64,000 nt of DNA, from assembly GCA_013368375.1 (NCBI GenBank), contig JAACJP010000030.1, forward strand, positions 1 to 64,000, read 5' to 3'. Below the pieces are notes generated by a model. That model ran no database searches, was not told where the DNA came from, and saw nothing but the letters and a program-made list of their open reading frames with translations. Origin of the DNA: Tricholomella constricta (lineage: Eukaryota; Basidiomycota; Agaricomycetes; Agaricales; Lyophyllaceae). Positions within the stretch are counted from its first letter, which is position 1. Every line of letters begins with the position of its first letter. A program made the position numbers and the translations under genes. Shown here one piece after another: positions 31,797 to 41,647 of this stretch.

Positions 31797-32939
31797 TCAA
31801 GCCGAAGGGCGCAGGGCCTTCCGTCTCGTTTCAAGAGGGAGCAGGAATTCGGCATGCAGAGGAGCTATGAGATCGAGAGAGCGCCAGTAGCGTAGGAAGG
31901 CATCCGATGACCATCTGCCCATGACTTTCACGATGTCAGGAGGTACTCCAGAGATGAGAAGGTGTGTGGTTCCGCCGATACGGAAGCAGTGACCTGTGAT
32001 CCGGGGCAGTTTTCGGGCAGCGAAGATTTCGTTGCATCGAATCAGGAACTTTCGCTTGCAGAGCATGACCCGACGGCCGGAAGCGGAGCGGTACGAGCAT
32101 AGGGGAGCATCTCGGGACTTGGGCATATTTACGGTGAGATGCAGAAGAAGGTGTTTTATAGGATCCGCGACGTGTTGTCGGGTTATGACCACATCCTCGC
32201 CTTTCGTCTGCGTCTTCGTGCTCGGTAAGTGCAGGCATCTGGAGCCTTTGGCGTTAGGTTCGCGAAGATCGGAGCGGAAAGGCAGGGGTGAGTTGACATT
32301 CGTCTCGGAGATGGGAAGAAGTTCCCCCAGCCGGAGCTGTCCCCAGAAGGAAGTGGTGGCGACGAAGGCGACACAAACGTCTAGGGGTGAGGAGAGGTCC
32401 AGTCCCTCGAGAAGTTTCGAGAGCATGTCCACGGTGACGGGGTTTCGTTTTGGTTTGAGGGAATCAGGAGGGCGAAGATCTTCGCAGCCTTTGATCGTGT
32501 AAGAAAGACGGCTGGCACCGTGCCATTCGAGACCATTGCTAATGTGCCATGCGCGGACTGCGGAGCATTTTGAGCGTATGGCTGCACCAGATAAGCGACC
32601 GATGTGGGACGCAGCGTAAGCACACAGCAGTTCCTCCGAAGCCGGAAGGCATGCAGAGATAGGTACCCGGTATCCGGCGCAGAATCGAAAGAAATCGTCC
32701 AAGGACCGTGAATACCCTAGAGAGGTAGAAGGCTTCCAGGCATGTGCGAGAGCTTTGTCCATTTGTTCTTGGAGCGCTGGGGGCGCGTGCCAATCAGGCG
32801 GAGCGTCGTGATTTTCGGGACGGGAATACGGACCCGTCCTCAGATTCAACTTTGTAACCCGGGGAGTACTGGAATGCCGAGGGGTTCGCATTTCGAAGGC
32901 TTTAGCTGTCCATTTAGCGGCCAGTGCGGCAGTTGTCAT
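31797..32939 (-). CDS. Tyrosine recombinase of the Ngaro-like element
   Basis: 380 residues from an ATG read at 32939. The catalytic set is complete: the first arginine in FWGQLRLGELLPI, the H-x-x-R box in GHCFRIGGTTHLL, a tryptophan in VMGRWSS at the usual His/Trp position and the nucleophilic tyrosine in FLRYWRSLD. The N-terminal half contains the helical core-binding domain (ALAHAWKPSTSLGYSRSLDD; LCAYAASHIGRLSGAAIRSK). It integrates the circular DNA copy. It is a separate ORF downstream of the RT ORF, with a 240-bp gap that could be bridged by re-initiation or splicing. Confidence 0.92.
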   Translation of the reverse strand: MTTAALAAKWTAKAFEMRTPRHSSTPRVTKLNLRTGPYSRPENHDAPPDWHAPPALQEQMDKALAHAWKPSTSLGYSRSLDDFFRFCAGYRVPISACLPASEELLCAYAASHIGRLSGAAIRSKCSAVRAWHISNGLEWHGASRLSYTIKGCEDLRPPDSLKPKRNPVTVDMLSKLLEGLDLSSPLDVCVAFVATTSFWGQLRLGELLPISETNVNSPLPFRSDLREPNAKGSRCLHLPSTKTQTKGEDVVITRQHVADPIKHLLLHLTVNMPKSRDAPLCSYRSASGRRVMLCKRKFLIRCNEIFAARKLPRITGHCFRIGGTTHLLISGVPPDIVKVMGRWSSDAFLRYWRSLDLIAPLHAEFLLPLETRRKALRPSA

Positions 32940-33179
32940 GTCGCAAGAACAGAAAGAACTGGTAACTGGCGAGAAGTGTGAATCTCGAAGGGTGGTCAGC
33001 CGCTGAGCGGCTTGGTAATTTTAGCCGCGGAAGGGGACGGCGAAAACGGAACCGGCAGGCTAACGACATTTCTTTGAAGATCGTCAATTAATAGGTACTC
33101 TGCACACGAGCGATGTAACAAAGCATAAAATGATATGTAGAGGGTAGCCGTAATGTAGGATGTGCACCTTCGGCGGGAG

Positions 33180-36100
33180 CTAAGGTGGCAGTTCGTGAAA
33201 CGAGACGGAGGGAGATACTAGCTGTTTAAGGTAGTTCGGAAGTGCGGGTGGAAAAGGAAAGAGAAGTTTCCGATGAGGAAACCTGCCTCGCGAAGGGGCA
33301 TCTGCCAAATTTTCTGCGGAAGGGATCCACGCCGTCGTTAGCCAAACACCGTGCTTTTGGAAATTCTCCACGATACGACGAAGGATTTCATTTTGCTGTG
33401 AGTTACGGGAAAGACCCGCAGCGAGTGCACCAACTACACCCGAGTTATCGGAGCGGATAACGAGATGGCAGTTGGACAGGCCGGAGGCAATGAGGGCACG
33501 AAGGGCGAGGTCCACGGCCACCATCTCAGCCCAGCCGATGTCGCGTTGGTCAGTCATCCATCCAGGTAGTAGCTTCCAGGCTAGCCATTTCCCTTTCAGG
33601 TGAAAACCTATGCCCCACGAGGATGAGGCGTCGACGTGAATGGTGAGATCGAGTGGCGCGGGAGGACGGACAATGTTCATGGAGCAAGCAGCGAATGCGA
33701 GAGTGGAGGTCCACCAAGAAATTTCGGCGAAGACGGCCGGCGTTACGCGATGCACCCAGGGCGGGGATGCGTTGGGAAAGAGGGACCGGAACTTGTAGAG
33801 GGCAGGAAGGTGCGAGCGACCATCAGGAATGACAAGACAAACATGATTAAGGGTGCCGATCAAGGATTCGGTCATGATGAGAGAGATGGGGGACCCTAGC
33901 GACCAAGGTTCAAGTTTTGTAAGATATTTTGTGCGCTTCGCGGAGGGAAGTCTGACTGTCTTTTCAGCAAGGGACCACTCAAAACCGATGTAGGTGAACG
34001 ACGAGGAGAAAGGTTTAAATTTGGAGGGAGCCCACGGCCAGCCTAGGTCTGCAGCGATGGACCAGATAAGCGATTCATCGTAGCTAAAAACAGGCGTGCC
34101 GTCCGGACGGCGAGAACGCGGGTAGCGAAAGAAGACAAAGTCGTCCACCCATTTGATGACGGCTTCGATGCCTTTGTGTAAATAAATCCACACGATTGCA
34201 TCCGCCACGAAGCCGAAGATCCCCGGAGCAGGGCAGATGCCAAAGTTGAGACGGCCGTCGAGATGGATGAGGCCTTCAACCAGGATAGCGGTAGCGGGGC
34301 GGTCAATCGGACGTGTAGGGAGGTTGCGAAACGCGGAGTCAACATCAAAGATGGCCGCTTCGCTACCCTCAGGGGCGTCGGCGACGAGAAGGTAACACGC
34401 GGAAAAGGTTCCCCAAGCGCATTGAAAATGCTTTGTATTAATGGCAGAGTTTACCGAGGGAATAAGAGGGTTGTCGCGAGGATAGGAGTGATCAAGTGTA
34501 ATACGAAGTTTGCCAGGGGTACGCTCTATTACGTTCAGCGGGGCGGTACGGTAATGTCCGGAAAGGGAGGTAGCGAGGGAGGGTGGGTATCCGGGGGAGA
34601 TGCGACCGAGTTGAATTTCCTCGGCGATTTTCTGTAGTACGAATGTGTGATGATCAGGGGACTTATAATGATTGGGAGGGGAGTAGGTATGATCAAGTGG
34701 AAAGAGTTCGAGACCGAGACTAAAACCATGAACGAGGCCTTTCGGAACCTCAGCAAACCGCGGAAGACCGCCGGTTTCCGCCAGAAGGGCGGTCCAGCGA
34801 TGATGCCGTAGTGGCGTGGTGATAGGGAGGTGTAGCTCACGCAGTGCACTGTTGCGCACCGTGGATATTAGTACCGCAGAGCGAACAGGAATGGACATGT
34901 CCGCATTCGGATTTCGCGCAGGAGGAGGGTCCGTTCCACCCGTAACAGAAGAGTCGTCCGCCAGGGCCTTTCCAGCGTCCGTCGCTGTCCTTTGTGAGGA
35001 ACTTTCCGGGACCAGGGCATCGGGAGAAGCGATGGTCGATGCTGCCGCAGCACATGCAACGGATGGTGCGATTGTCGCGTTCCGAGTTGTTACGAGGCTT
35101 CTGCCATCCGGAATCGGATTTGCGGAATGTGTTGGAGGAGGAGGAGGCGGCATTGGACCGGCTGTCGCGAAAAGGCTTCGTGGATGAAGTGGAGGCCGGC
35201 TGAGCAGCGGACAGAGAGTTTGTACCTTGCCACCCGCATTAAGGGCGATAGAGGCGTCGTCCTGATGGACAGGAGCAAACGATGCGGAACGACAGGCGTC
35301 GTTTGTAAGCGCGTCCAGCGGAATGTATTCTTGCCAGCCAGAGCGAAGAATGCGGACGACGCGGTCGGGGGTGACGATCTCATTGGCGTTTAATTCGGCC
35401 GTGAAGTCGTTAGGGTTTCCGTAGGCGTCTAGTGGGTCGCCACTGGAGAACGATGAGTCCACGCCATCGAGCTCGTGACTGGGAGAGGGAGGGGAGCGAG
35501 GCCGGCGAGAAGGCCTGCGCGAAGGGTTGGGCGAGGGGTAGGGCGCGTAGGACTGAAAATGGGTGGATCGGGAAGGTCGTTGTACCGACGAGGTACGACG
35601 GTGGCGAGACGAGGAGGGTTTGCACCACGCGGCGTGATTGTCAGCGTCGCATCGCTCGGAGGGGGGATGGGAGCTTCGCGAGTATCCGCGTTGGTGCGAG
35701 AGCCAGAACGAAGATGGATCAGAGCGTGAAGCCCAGGAAGAGGCATGAGGGTCGCGATGAGCGCGTAGGAGGTCATCACCGTACGCGCGGAGAAGCGCTG
35801 CGAGTTCATCGTCCGTAAAGGCCCGCTCATAGGGGGACGAGGCCCGAGAGGGTGAAGCGCCGGTAACGGAGGGAGAGGAGGGTGTAGGTACAGGATGACT
35901 GATGGAGGGGGTCGGAGGTTGTACTGTAGCGGAGAAGTGAACTGCAGGCCGGGAACGGCGATGGGAGGGAGCTTGGGCGGACAAGGGACGCGCGGAATCC
36001 ATAATTTGATCGAGCTCGTCAGGTCCGAGATTTAGGTCCGTGGAGCGCGCGCGTGCTTTGCCTTTGTGGCGGGCGGGGGGAGGGGCCTGGATGGCTGAAG

Positions 36101-36620
36101 TGGGAGTAGTGGCCGATGTAGAGGCACGTGGGACGCTGGGAGGAAGGGAGGAGGTGTTCGCATGCGCGGCACTGGAAGAGACTGCAGAGGTCAGGGACGG
36201 AGGGTTGGGTTGGAGCATGGAAATGACAGTCTGTTTGGCGGCGTTGAATTCTGCAGCAGTGAAGGAGGGGAGGGAGGGAGGGGCAGGACCAGTAGGGATG
36301 TCGCCAGAAGAAGCGCCTGAAAAGGAAATGGGATGACCGGATTGGGAAGCCAGCGTCGAGGTGGAAGCACGATCACGTGAATGGGTCCCGGTGAAGGGAG
36401 GGGAAGGATCGACGGGATTTTGGGGAAACCCAAGGGAAGGATGTGAAACCTCAGGAGCGTCCCCTGTAGTGCCTTCAGGAGGAGGGGTCAGAGACGAGGA
36501 ACGCGAGGGAGCGCCTTCAGAGGAATTTTCGTCAATACGTGCTAGCGCCGAAGGTTCTCCGTTAGGCGGGGACGGTGCACGCGAAGACGCTCGAGTAAGA
36601 CGACGGGAGGAGCCTGGCAT
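33180..36620 (-). CDS. Gag-like N terminus with reverse transcriptase and RNase H
   Basis: A single frame of 1,146 residues. Residues ~1-460 are Ser/Pro-rich and gag-like. RT motifs begin near residue 680 and include TPGKLRITLDHSYPRDNP, AAIFDVDSAFRNLP and the catalytic IKWVDDFVFFR, a VDD core. RNase H follows: LTIHVDASSSWGIGFHLKG, WAEMVAVDLALRALIASG, HLVIRSDNSGVVGAL and AENLADAPSRG supply the D-E-D-D residues. No protease or methyltransferase is seen. Oddity: the zinc-knuckle segment expected at the end of gag is in another frame (34837-35238). The segment of this frame between ~35230 and 34850 has no recognisable content and may be out-of-frame read-through. Confidence 0.9.
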   Translation of the reverse strand: MPGSSRRLTRASSRAPSPPNGEPSALARIDENSSEGAPSRSSSLTPPPEGTTGDAPEVSHPSLGFPQNPVDPSPPFTGTHSRDRASTSTLASQSGHPISFSGASSGDIPTGPAPPSLPSFTAAEFNAAKQTVISMLQPNPPSLTSAVSSSAAHANTSSLPPSVPRASTSATTPTSAIQAPPPARHKGKARARSTDLNLGPDELDQIMDSARPLSAQAPSHRRSRPAVHFSATVQPPTPSISHPVPTPSSPSVTGASPSRASSPYERAFTDDELAALLRAYGDDLLRAHRDPHASSWASRSDPSSFWLSHQRGYSRSSHPPSERCDADNHAAWCKPSSSRHRRTSSVQRPSRSTHFQSYAPYPSPNPSRRPSRRPRSPPSPSHELDGVDSSFSSGDPLDAYGNPNDFTAELNANEIVTPDRVVRILRSGWQEYIPLDALTNDACRSASFAPVHQDDASIALNAGGKVQTLCPLLSRPPLHPRSLFATAGPMPPPPPPTHSANPIPDGRSLVTTRNATIAPSVACAAAASTIASPDALVPESSSQRTATDAGKALADDSSVTGGTDPPPARNPNADMSIPVRSAVLISTVRNSALRELHLPITTPLRHHRWTALLAETGGLPRFAEVPKGLVHGFSLGLELFPLDHTYSPPNHYKSPDHHTFVLQKIAEEIQLGRISPGYPPSLATSLSGHYRTAPLNVIERTPGKLRITLDHSYPRDNPLIPSVNSAINTKHFQCAWGTFSACYLLVADAPEGSEAAIFDVDSAFRNLPTRPIDRPATAILVEGLIHLDGRLNFGICPAPGIFGFVADAIVWIYLHKGIEAVIKWVDDFVFFRYPRSRRPDGTPVFSYDESLIWSIAADLGWPWAPSKFKPFSSSFTYIGFEWSLAEKTVRLPSAKRTKYLTKLEPWSLGSPISLIMTESLIGTLNHVCLVIPDGRSHLPALYKFRSLFPNASPPWVHRVTPAVFAEISWWTSTLAFAACSMNIVRPPAPLDLTIHVDASSSWGIGFHLKGKWLAWKLLPGWMTDQRDIGWAEMVAVDLALRALIASGLSNCHLVIRSDNSGVVGALAAGLSRNSQQNEILRRIVENFQKHGVWLTTAWIPSAENLADAPSRGRFPHRKLLFPFPPALPNYLKQLVSPSVSFHELPP
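34837..35238 (-). other. Zinc-knuckle gag segment in an overlapping frame
   Basis: This frame, shifted by one base relative to the long RT ORF, opens just after a TAA (35239-35241) and ends at 34837. It carries a Cys/His-rich stretch: IRCMCCGSIDHRFSRCPGPG, then GRLFCYGWNG, then CAKSECGHVHSCSLCGTNIH. The spacing resembles gag nucleocapsid-type zinc fingers. A -1 shift near GGCAAGGTACAAAC (~35226-35237) would fuse it to the gag N terminus. A 26-nt GTAC...CAG stretch has splice-like ends but is too short for a usual intron. Either a frameshift site or a mutation is possible. Confidence 0.7.
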
Positions 36621-36709
36621 GGAGGTGGAGTTTTGGAAGACTGCGGAGTGTATGAAGGGGGGCGCGGTGGAGAACGCGAAGGCGCGAGGACGCGAGTCGC
36701 GCGAATACA

Positions 36710-36912
36710 GGGCGCGAATACAGAAAATTTAATAGTAAGGTAAGGGGAGCTCAGTGGAATGAGCTAGGCGAGTATGAATTGGGTACCGGAGAAGTACCAG
36801 AGGAGAGATTCGGTATAGTGGAGGTAGAAGGTTAAGAGGCGTGAGATCATGTGCTGTCACGCTACGAAACGAGCTCTCTTTCATCCCGTGCCTCCGTTCA
36901 GAGGGCTTTCAT
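36710..36912 (-). repeat. Split direct repeat A1
   Basis: 203 bp forming the 5' terminus of the element on the minus strand, identical by eye to 31396-31598. It ends 90 bp before the gag/RT start codon, so it likely contains the promoter. Confidence 0.9.
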
Positions 36913-36991
36913 GTGCGCGACAGATACTGCTAACCTTACAGGAGTTTAGAATCGTCCGTTTAGTAGCTTTCCTAGTCCTTCCAAGCAAAAG

Positions 36992-37083
36992 AACCACCGA
37001 CGGGACTCGAACCCGCAACCTCCGCCTCAAGTTTCCGAAAAGCTCCTAGGAAAGCGACACACTAACCATTGTGCTACGGTGGC
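36992..37083 (-). tRNA. tRNA-Arg(CCU), intron-containing
   Basis: Read on the minus strand, the acceptor GCCACCG pairs with CGGTGGT. The D-arm carries a good A box (TAGCACAATGG). Anticodon stem TCGCT pairs with GGCGG through two wobble pairs, and loop TTCCTA+A gives anticodon CCU. The T-arm is GCGGG-TTCGAGT-CCCGT, and the B box is consensus. A ~19-nt intron after position 37 contains AGG opposite the anticodon, as tRNA introns often do. A TTTT terminator follows within 2 nt. G1-U72 and a U discriminator are slightly unusual, so the isotype is less certain than the tRNA call. Confidence 0.78.
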
Positions 37084-37874
37084 ATTAGTGGACACAGGGC
37101 ACGACGGTTATCATAGCAAGGTATAATAGGAAGGAAAGGGAACTTGGAAGCAGCCGATGCGCCGGATTCTCATACAATGCTCTCACTATACAGTACATGA
37201 ATTGGTCGCTTAGGTATAGCAGTGAGGGAGTGAGGTAGAGCAATGTGTCTTATAACGCGTCTGGAAACCATCTGCAGATTGGAATTGGCGGCGTGGCGCA
37301 AAATTCGCCCTCCCGATGGCCGGTTGAGATTTTCATTGAAATCAAGGTCCCAACTGCTTATGGCACCAAATCAGTATACGGAGGATAAAGGAAAACTGAG
37401 TGCTGGTTATGTAGAGCTATCACTCAAGAGGAAGAAGAAAAGTTTGGGCGTCTCTGAGGGTGAAGCACCCAAATGCGGCACCGACGATGGATTCACTGGA
37501 ACCTCATGTTGGCATCCTGTGAGGTATAATTGATTTCAAAGATCTCTACGATCAGGAATGTCAATTTCTGAAAAGAAGCACGTAGTGTATACTAAGAGGC
37601 CATATGGGTCGGTCAACAGCGTGGCAGACTTTTCAACAGTTCGATTTCATTGAGCTGAGAACCACAACGTCCGTATCCGGATGGAGACCGAAGAACCGCT
37701 GTCCGGCACGTACGTTTACCGTATATCGTTGTGTGAGGCACGAGTCCCCTGGAACGCAGCTTCTATCTCTCAGCGACACCCATCAGGTGTTTTATAAAGG
37801 CCGCGCACACGGCGTCCATCCTATAAATTAAGGGAATTGAAATACATCATGGCGGAACCCCGTCGTTTGCTCGA
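37084..37874. other. Intergenic region
   Basis: No gene is supported. A plus-strand frame at 37243-37533 (SLKRKKKSLGVSEGEAPKCG) is open but has no family resemblance and no partner exons. Confidence 0.4.
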
Positions 37875-40800
37875 TCAACTCATCGACGTTGACACACCAT
37901 TCAGCCGCTGATGCGGCTCCCAGACGGACTCCTGTGGATCGATTGGAGGTCGTCGACGGGGATCCGAGGGCGGCTGAATACTGGCCTGATTTGCCACGTC
38001 AACATCCACGTCCATCCGATAGCCCTGCTCAGGGGGAGAAGATAATGCGCGAGGGCTCCTTGAAGCTGATCCCTCCCCTCCGTTGTCGTCATCATCGTCG
38101 TCGACATTGCCCTCCCCATCACTCCCAGAATCAGCATTGACCCCATCGATTGACATGTCTGCCATCACCACGTCTGCCGAGTTTGGTGTATACTGGAGCG
38201 TAGATGATGTGCTCTCCATTATGGTGGACGAGGAAGACACTTGCGCTCGCTTGCCACCCGATTTTTCGAGTTTCCGCAGGACCTTGGCGATGTATTCCTT
38301 CGCGAACTTTTTGATTTTTACGATCTTTTCTTCCGAGAGTTTGTCCAGTTTCCCCTCCCTGTAGCTGGAAGACTTTTTCTCCTTGTCCGCAATGATCTGA
38401 GTCAGCTGTCAGGGATAGATTTAGTACACCCAAAAACGATCATAAGGTAAGAAAGCCGACCTCCTTCGCGTGCTTCTTGAACGTATCGTGGTCCATTGCC
38501 TTCGAGTGTTTCGACATACACTTGACCACCACGGCGCCCACAAGTTTGAGCAGTCTTTTCTCCTTGTTCGCCTCCTTCTCCTCCTCCGTCTGCACCTTCT
38601 TCGGGAGCTTGGATTTCTTTCGATGGCCCTTAGCTATCGCTGCTGCTTTGGCCTCTGCTTTCGCCAATAGGGCCGCCGCCTCTTCTGCTGCTGCTGCTGC
38701 CGCTGCCGCTTCCCTAGCCGCTTCGGCCTCCGTTGCTGCCTCAATGACCGCGCGGATCGACTCGCGCGAAAATTCGCGTTTTGGCCGAAAGAGAGAAGGT
38801 GGGGGTGGTGGAGGTTTCGGAGGGGGGTCCGCCATATCCCGGAAGTTGTTGGGCCTGAGCCGCGGAATAATAGATGCCTGCCAGCGCGAGGAATCCACAG
38901 ATTCGTACTTCCAGCGTTTCTTGGGACGCAGACCGTCGTCCTCATTATCATTGTAAAGTTGCTCGCGCGGCGAAGGTTCATTGTCACTCTCCTCTCCGTC
39001 CTGTTCAAGATGAGCTTTAGTGGAGGCAACAGAAACGGTTGAGGTGTGTGTACCTTTTTCACGCGCTTTGGTATTCGATTGTACCACGGCAGTGTTTCCC
39101 AGTGTTCGACAAGCTATGACATTATTGCGTCAGAAGTGGTGTCGCGTAAAGGGACGTGAAAACTCACCGACTGCGCGAGGTCCTTGCTTGGGAGATGTTC
39201 CTGTTCTGCGAGCGCTTTCACGGACACAATAACACGCGAGTCCTCGACTTTGTTGCGGTTCATCAAGGGCCATGTCGACATGCATTCGAGAGCCTGTTTC
39301 CAGCGATGAGCGGTGATTCTAAGGCACCTTTATCAGCATACATACCAACTGAATGAGGTCGGGATCGGAAGCATGGTCGTCCAGGACGTTCGTCATGAGA
39401 CTGTATCCACGTAGTCGCATGATTTGTCGGAGAGCAGCTTGGTCCTCGGTCATCTTGGGTTTGCAGTTGAGGGATGGATGATACAAGCCGAGTCAAACAG
39501 AAATCCCACCTTGACACGCGTAAGTATCTTGTACAACACCTTGCGACTCTGTGTCTGCCGTATGGCTTGAACAACCCTCGGTACCTCATTCTCCACAATG
39601 GGCTTCATCGTCGGCTATGATCAGGCGTAAGCGATTGTTCTCAGGTTGCTAGATTTATCTTACCATAAAGTCTGGGTCGTCGATCTTCTTCCCCTTCTTC
39701 TTCTTGCTTCCTTTGAGTTCCATTAGGTCCGCTTCATCCGTGATTCCCAGAGCTGAATAACAGGTAAAGATTAGAGAGCCGAAAACGAGAACATCTTAAT
39801 GAGTGCCGCACCGTCGAGATAGAGATCATCCATGGTAACGACGTCCGTCTGTGTCTTTCCTCCGATGTAACCAACACAATTTGGCTCGCCACAGTAACAT
39901 TCTTGGGCTTGATGGCTATGGAATAGTGTCATCGGATATGATACGCAGGCGAGAGGAGGATGGAACCATACCCATATCGGTCAACATTATAATTGAAGGT
40001 CAACTCTTCATGCGTCTTGATATCGCGCTTCGCAAAAATGCCCATCCGAACATGCTGTCCGACCGTCCATTTGGCGACGTAGCAATTTGGCCTGCAGCTA
40101 TGATTAGCAAAGCGGCCGATGCCACCGCTCTTCGTTGCGTCGATAAACTGACGCCAAAAACAGATGAATCAGCAGAGCAGCTGGCGTTATATCAGAGAAA
40201 ACGCACCTCGTCCTTCTGTAACATCATGAAATAGAAGTGCTGGATGCCCTCCGACGCGTAATCGCGCATACGCTTCTTGAAAGACGTCGGACTAACCACG
40301 TCGCCCACATATTCGTAGATGAAGGAATCTCTGCACCCGGAGTCAGAGGTTTTCGAACGAAACAAAAAAAAGCATCGCACTTGGGCAGGTCACTCTCAGC
40401 CCTCAAGCCAAATCCCTTCCTTTCCGTCTGAACGATCTCGATATCAGAGTATTGACGATTTTGAAATCTATAGAGACAATCGATGGGCTCTGCGCCTCCT
40501 GCATACGTAATACTGTGCTCACCGTTGGTTCCGACAGTGTGATCGACAGCGGCAGTCGTCGGGAAGGCACTCCACCTGGGTTAGTCGGTTGATGCAGTCC
40601 GAATTTGCGCCGCAAGCGTCGTCAGGATGATCTAGTTCTGTTGTTAGAGTAATAGTGTTGAAAGTCAGGTCATTATGGCGGAAAAAGGCCCAGGCGTCGA
40701 TAGAAACCGGGAAAGGTGGAACACTGACTGGCGTCAAAGGTACAATCGCATGTCATGCTCTCCAACGCTTCCCTTGAGCGACCCAGCGACTTGTATTGGT

Positions 40801-41269
40801 AGTTATTCTCAACAATCTCATTGAATGTGGCGAGAGCATCCGCCCGCGCAATCGGAAGGTCGCCGATGAGCTGCACAGCTGCCGCTTGAAACTTCTTCGA
40901 AGCGGTTGTTGGAGTAGGTATGGGCGGAGGTGTCGACGACTTGGATGCTGTCCCATTGGTGGTTGAGGGTGGAGGGGTAGGTGTAGGTGACAATTTGGAC
41001 TTTTGGGGTGAGAAATCGTTGTCATTGAGCGTCGGTGACTGCGACGGCGATGTTTCGTGTTCAGTCTTGGGTTCTACCTTGACGTCCATGGTAGAGGGAG
41101 AGAAGGGCGACAGACGTTCCTCCTTGGGAGGTGCCTCTCTCTTGTCTTGGTCGGCCATGCCAGGTGATGGTGGAGGCAATGGGAAACTTGCAGGATCCTG
41201 TGCGCCCTCAGTCGGGCCGAATGATGGGCTCCTTGGCTCCTCCTCCTTGACATCCCAACGGCTGGACAT
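37875..41269 (-). CDS. SET2: SET2 histone H3 lysine-36 methyltransferase
   Basis: About ten or more exons; the start ATG is read at 41269 and the stop is at 37875. A disordered N terminus (Pro/Ser/Glu-rich) is followed by the AWS domain ([20 protein letters not shown], then [14 protein letters not shown]) near 40640-40520. The SET domain ([58 protein letters not shown]) spans 40440-39900. The post-SET cysteines are in [15 protein letters not shown]. The C-terminal part includes an Ala-rich coiled segment and a charged SRI-like domain ([20 protein letters not shown]) that binds the phosphorylated Pol II tail in SET2 proteins. NHSC and ELTFNY contribute the AdoMet and catalytic residues. An acidic tail ([11 protein letters not shown]) ends the protein. 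The gene is divergent from RPA49. Confidence 0.93.
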
Positions 41270-41647
41270 GCCTGTATGCAAACCTCGAGCGCGATAGTTC
41301 AAGAGCGTTGTACGACCAGCAGATGTCGGAGGGACTTAAATAAATGGCTCCGTGACGTGAGCTGCCACGCAGATAGTTCTACAACGCTAGACCTTTAGCA
41401 AGTAGGAAAGCAGTAGGAGAAATGATTTCAGAAACTGGAGAAAGGAGGTGTAGACTTGTGGGCGGCCGTCAGGCGCGGCGGGTCCCAATGCACATGGCCT
41501 GGAGACGGGAAGGCACAAACATCTCACTCAACATTCATAAATTTCTTTCTTCGTTCCAGTCCCACTCCCGGACCATTTTTCTCTGTCCTTCATTTGCCTC
41601 GAGGACGTTCTACATAACGTTTAGAAGCATCAGTTTCACCGACAATC
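41270..41647. promoter_or_regulatory. Bidirectional promoter (SET2 / RPA49)
   Basis: A 378-bp gap between divergent start codons of two chromatin/transcription genes. No specific motif is claimed. Confidence 0.5.

Larger units (their letters stand above)
31150..36912 (-). mobile_element. Complete Ngaro-like (DIRS-order) tyrosine-recombinase retrotransposon
   Basis: 5,763 bp, reading on the minus strand as A1 - gag/RT/RNase H ORF - tyrosine recombinase ORF - B1 - A2 - B2. The A repeats (36710-36912 and 31396-31598) are 203 bp and appear identical. The B repeats (31598-31738 and 31150-31290) are 141 bp with one difference. B1 and A2 directly abut. This split-direct-repeat layout, with a tyrosine recombinase instead of a DDE integrase and no methyltransferase ORF, defines Ngaro-type elements. 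Such elements are thought to replicate through a circular intermediate and insert without target-site duplication; none is seen here. Near-identity of the repeats and long intact ORFs suggest a recent insertion. Confidence 0.9.

Noticed and set aside
34043..35830. Other overlapping frames within the retroelement
   Set aside because: Only the long RT frame and the zinc-knuckle frame show family motifs; the remaining frames are shadows.
31150..36912. Interpretation as an LTR retrotransposon
   Set aside because: There is no LTR pair in the usual place, no protease or DDE integrase; a tyrosine recombinase and split repeats are present.
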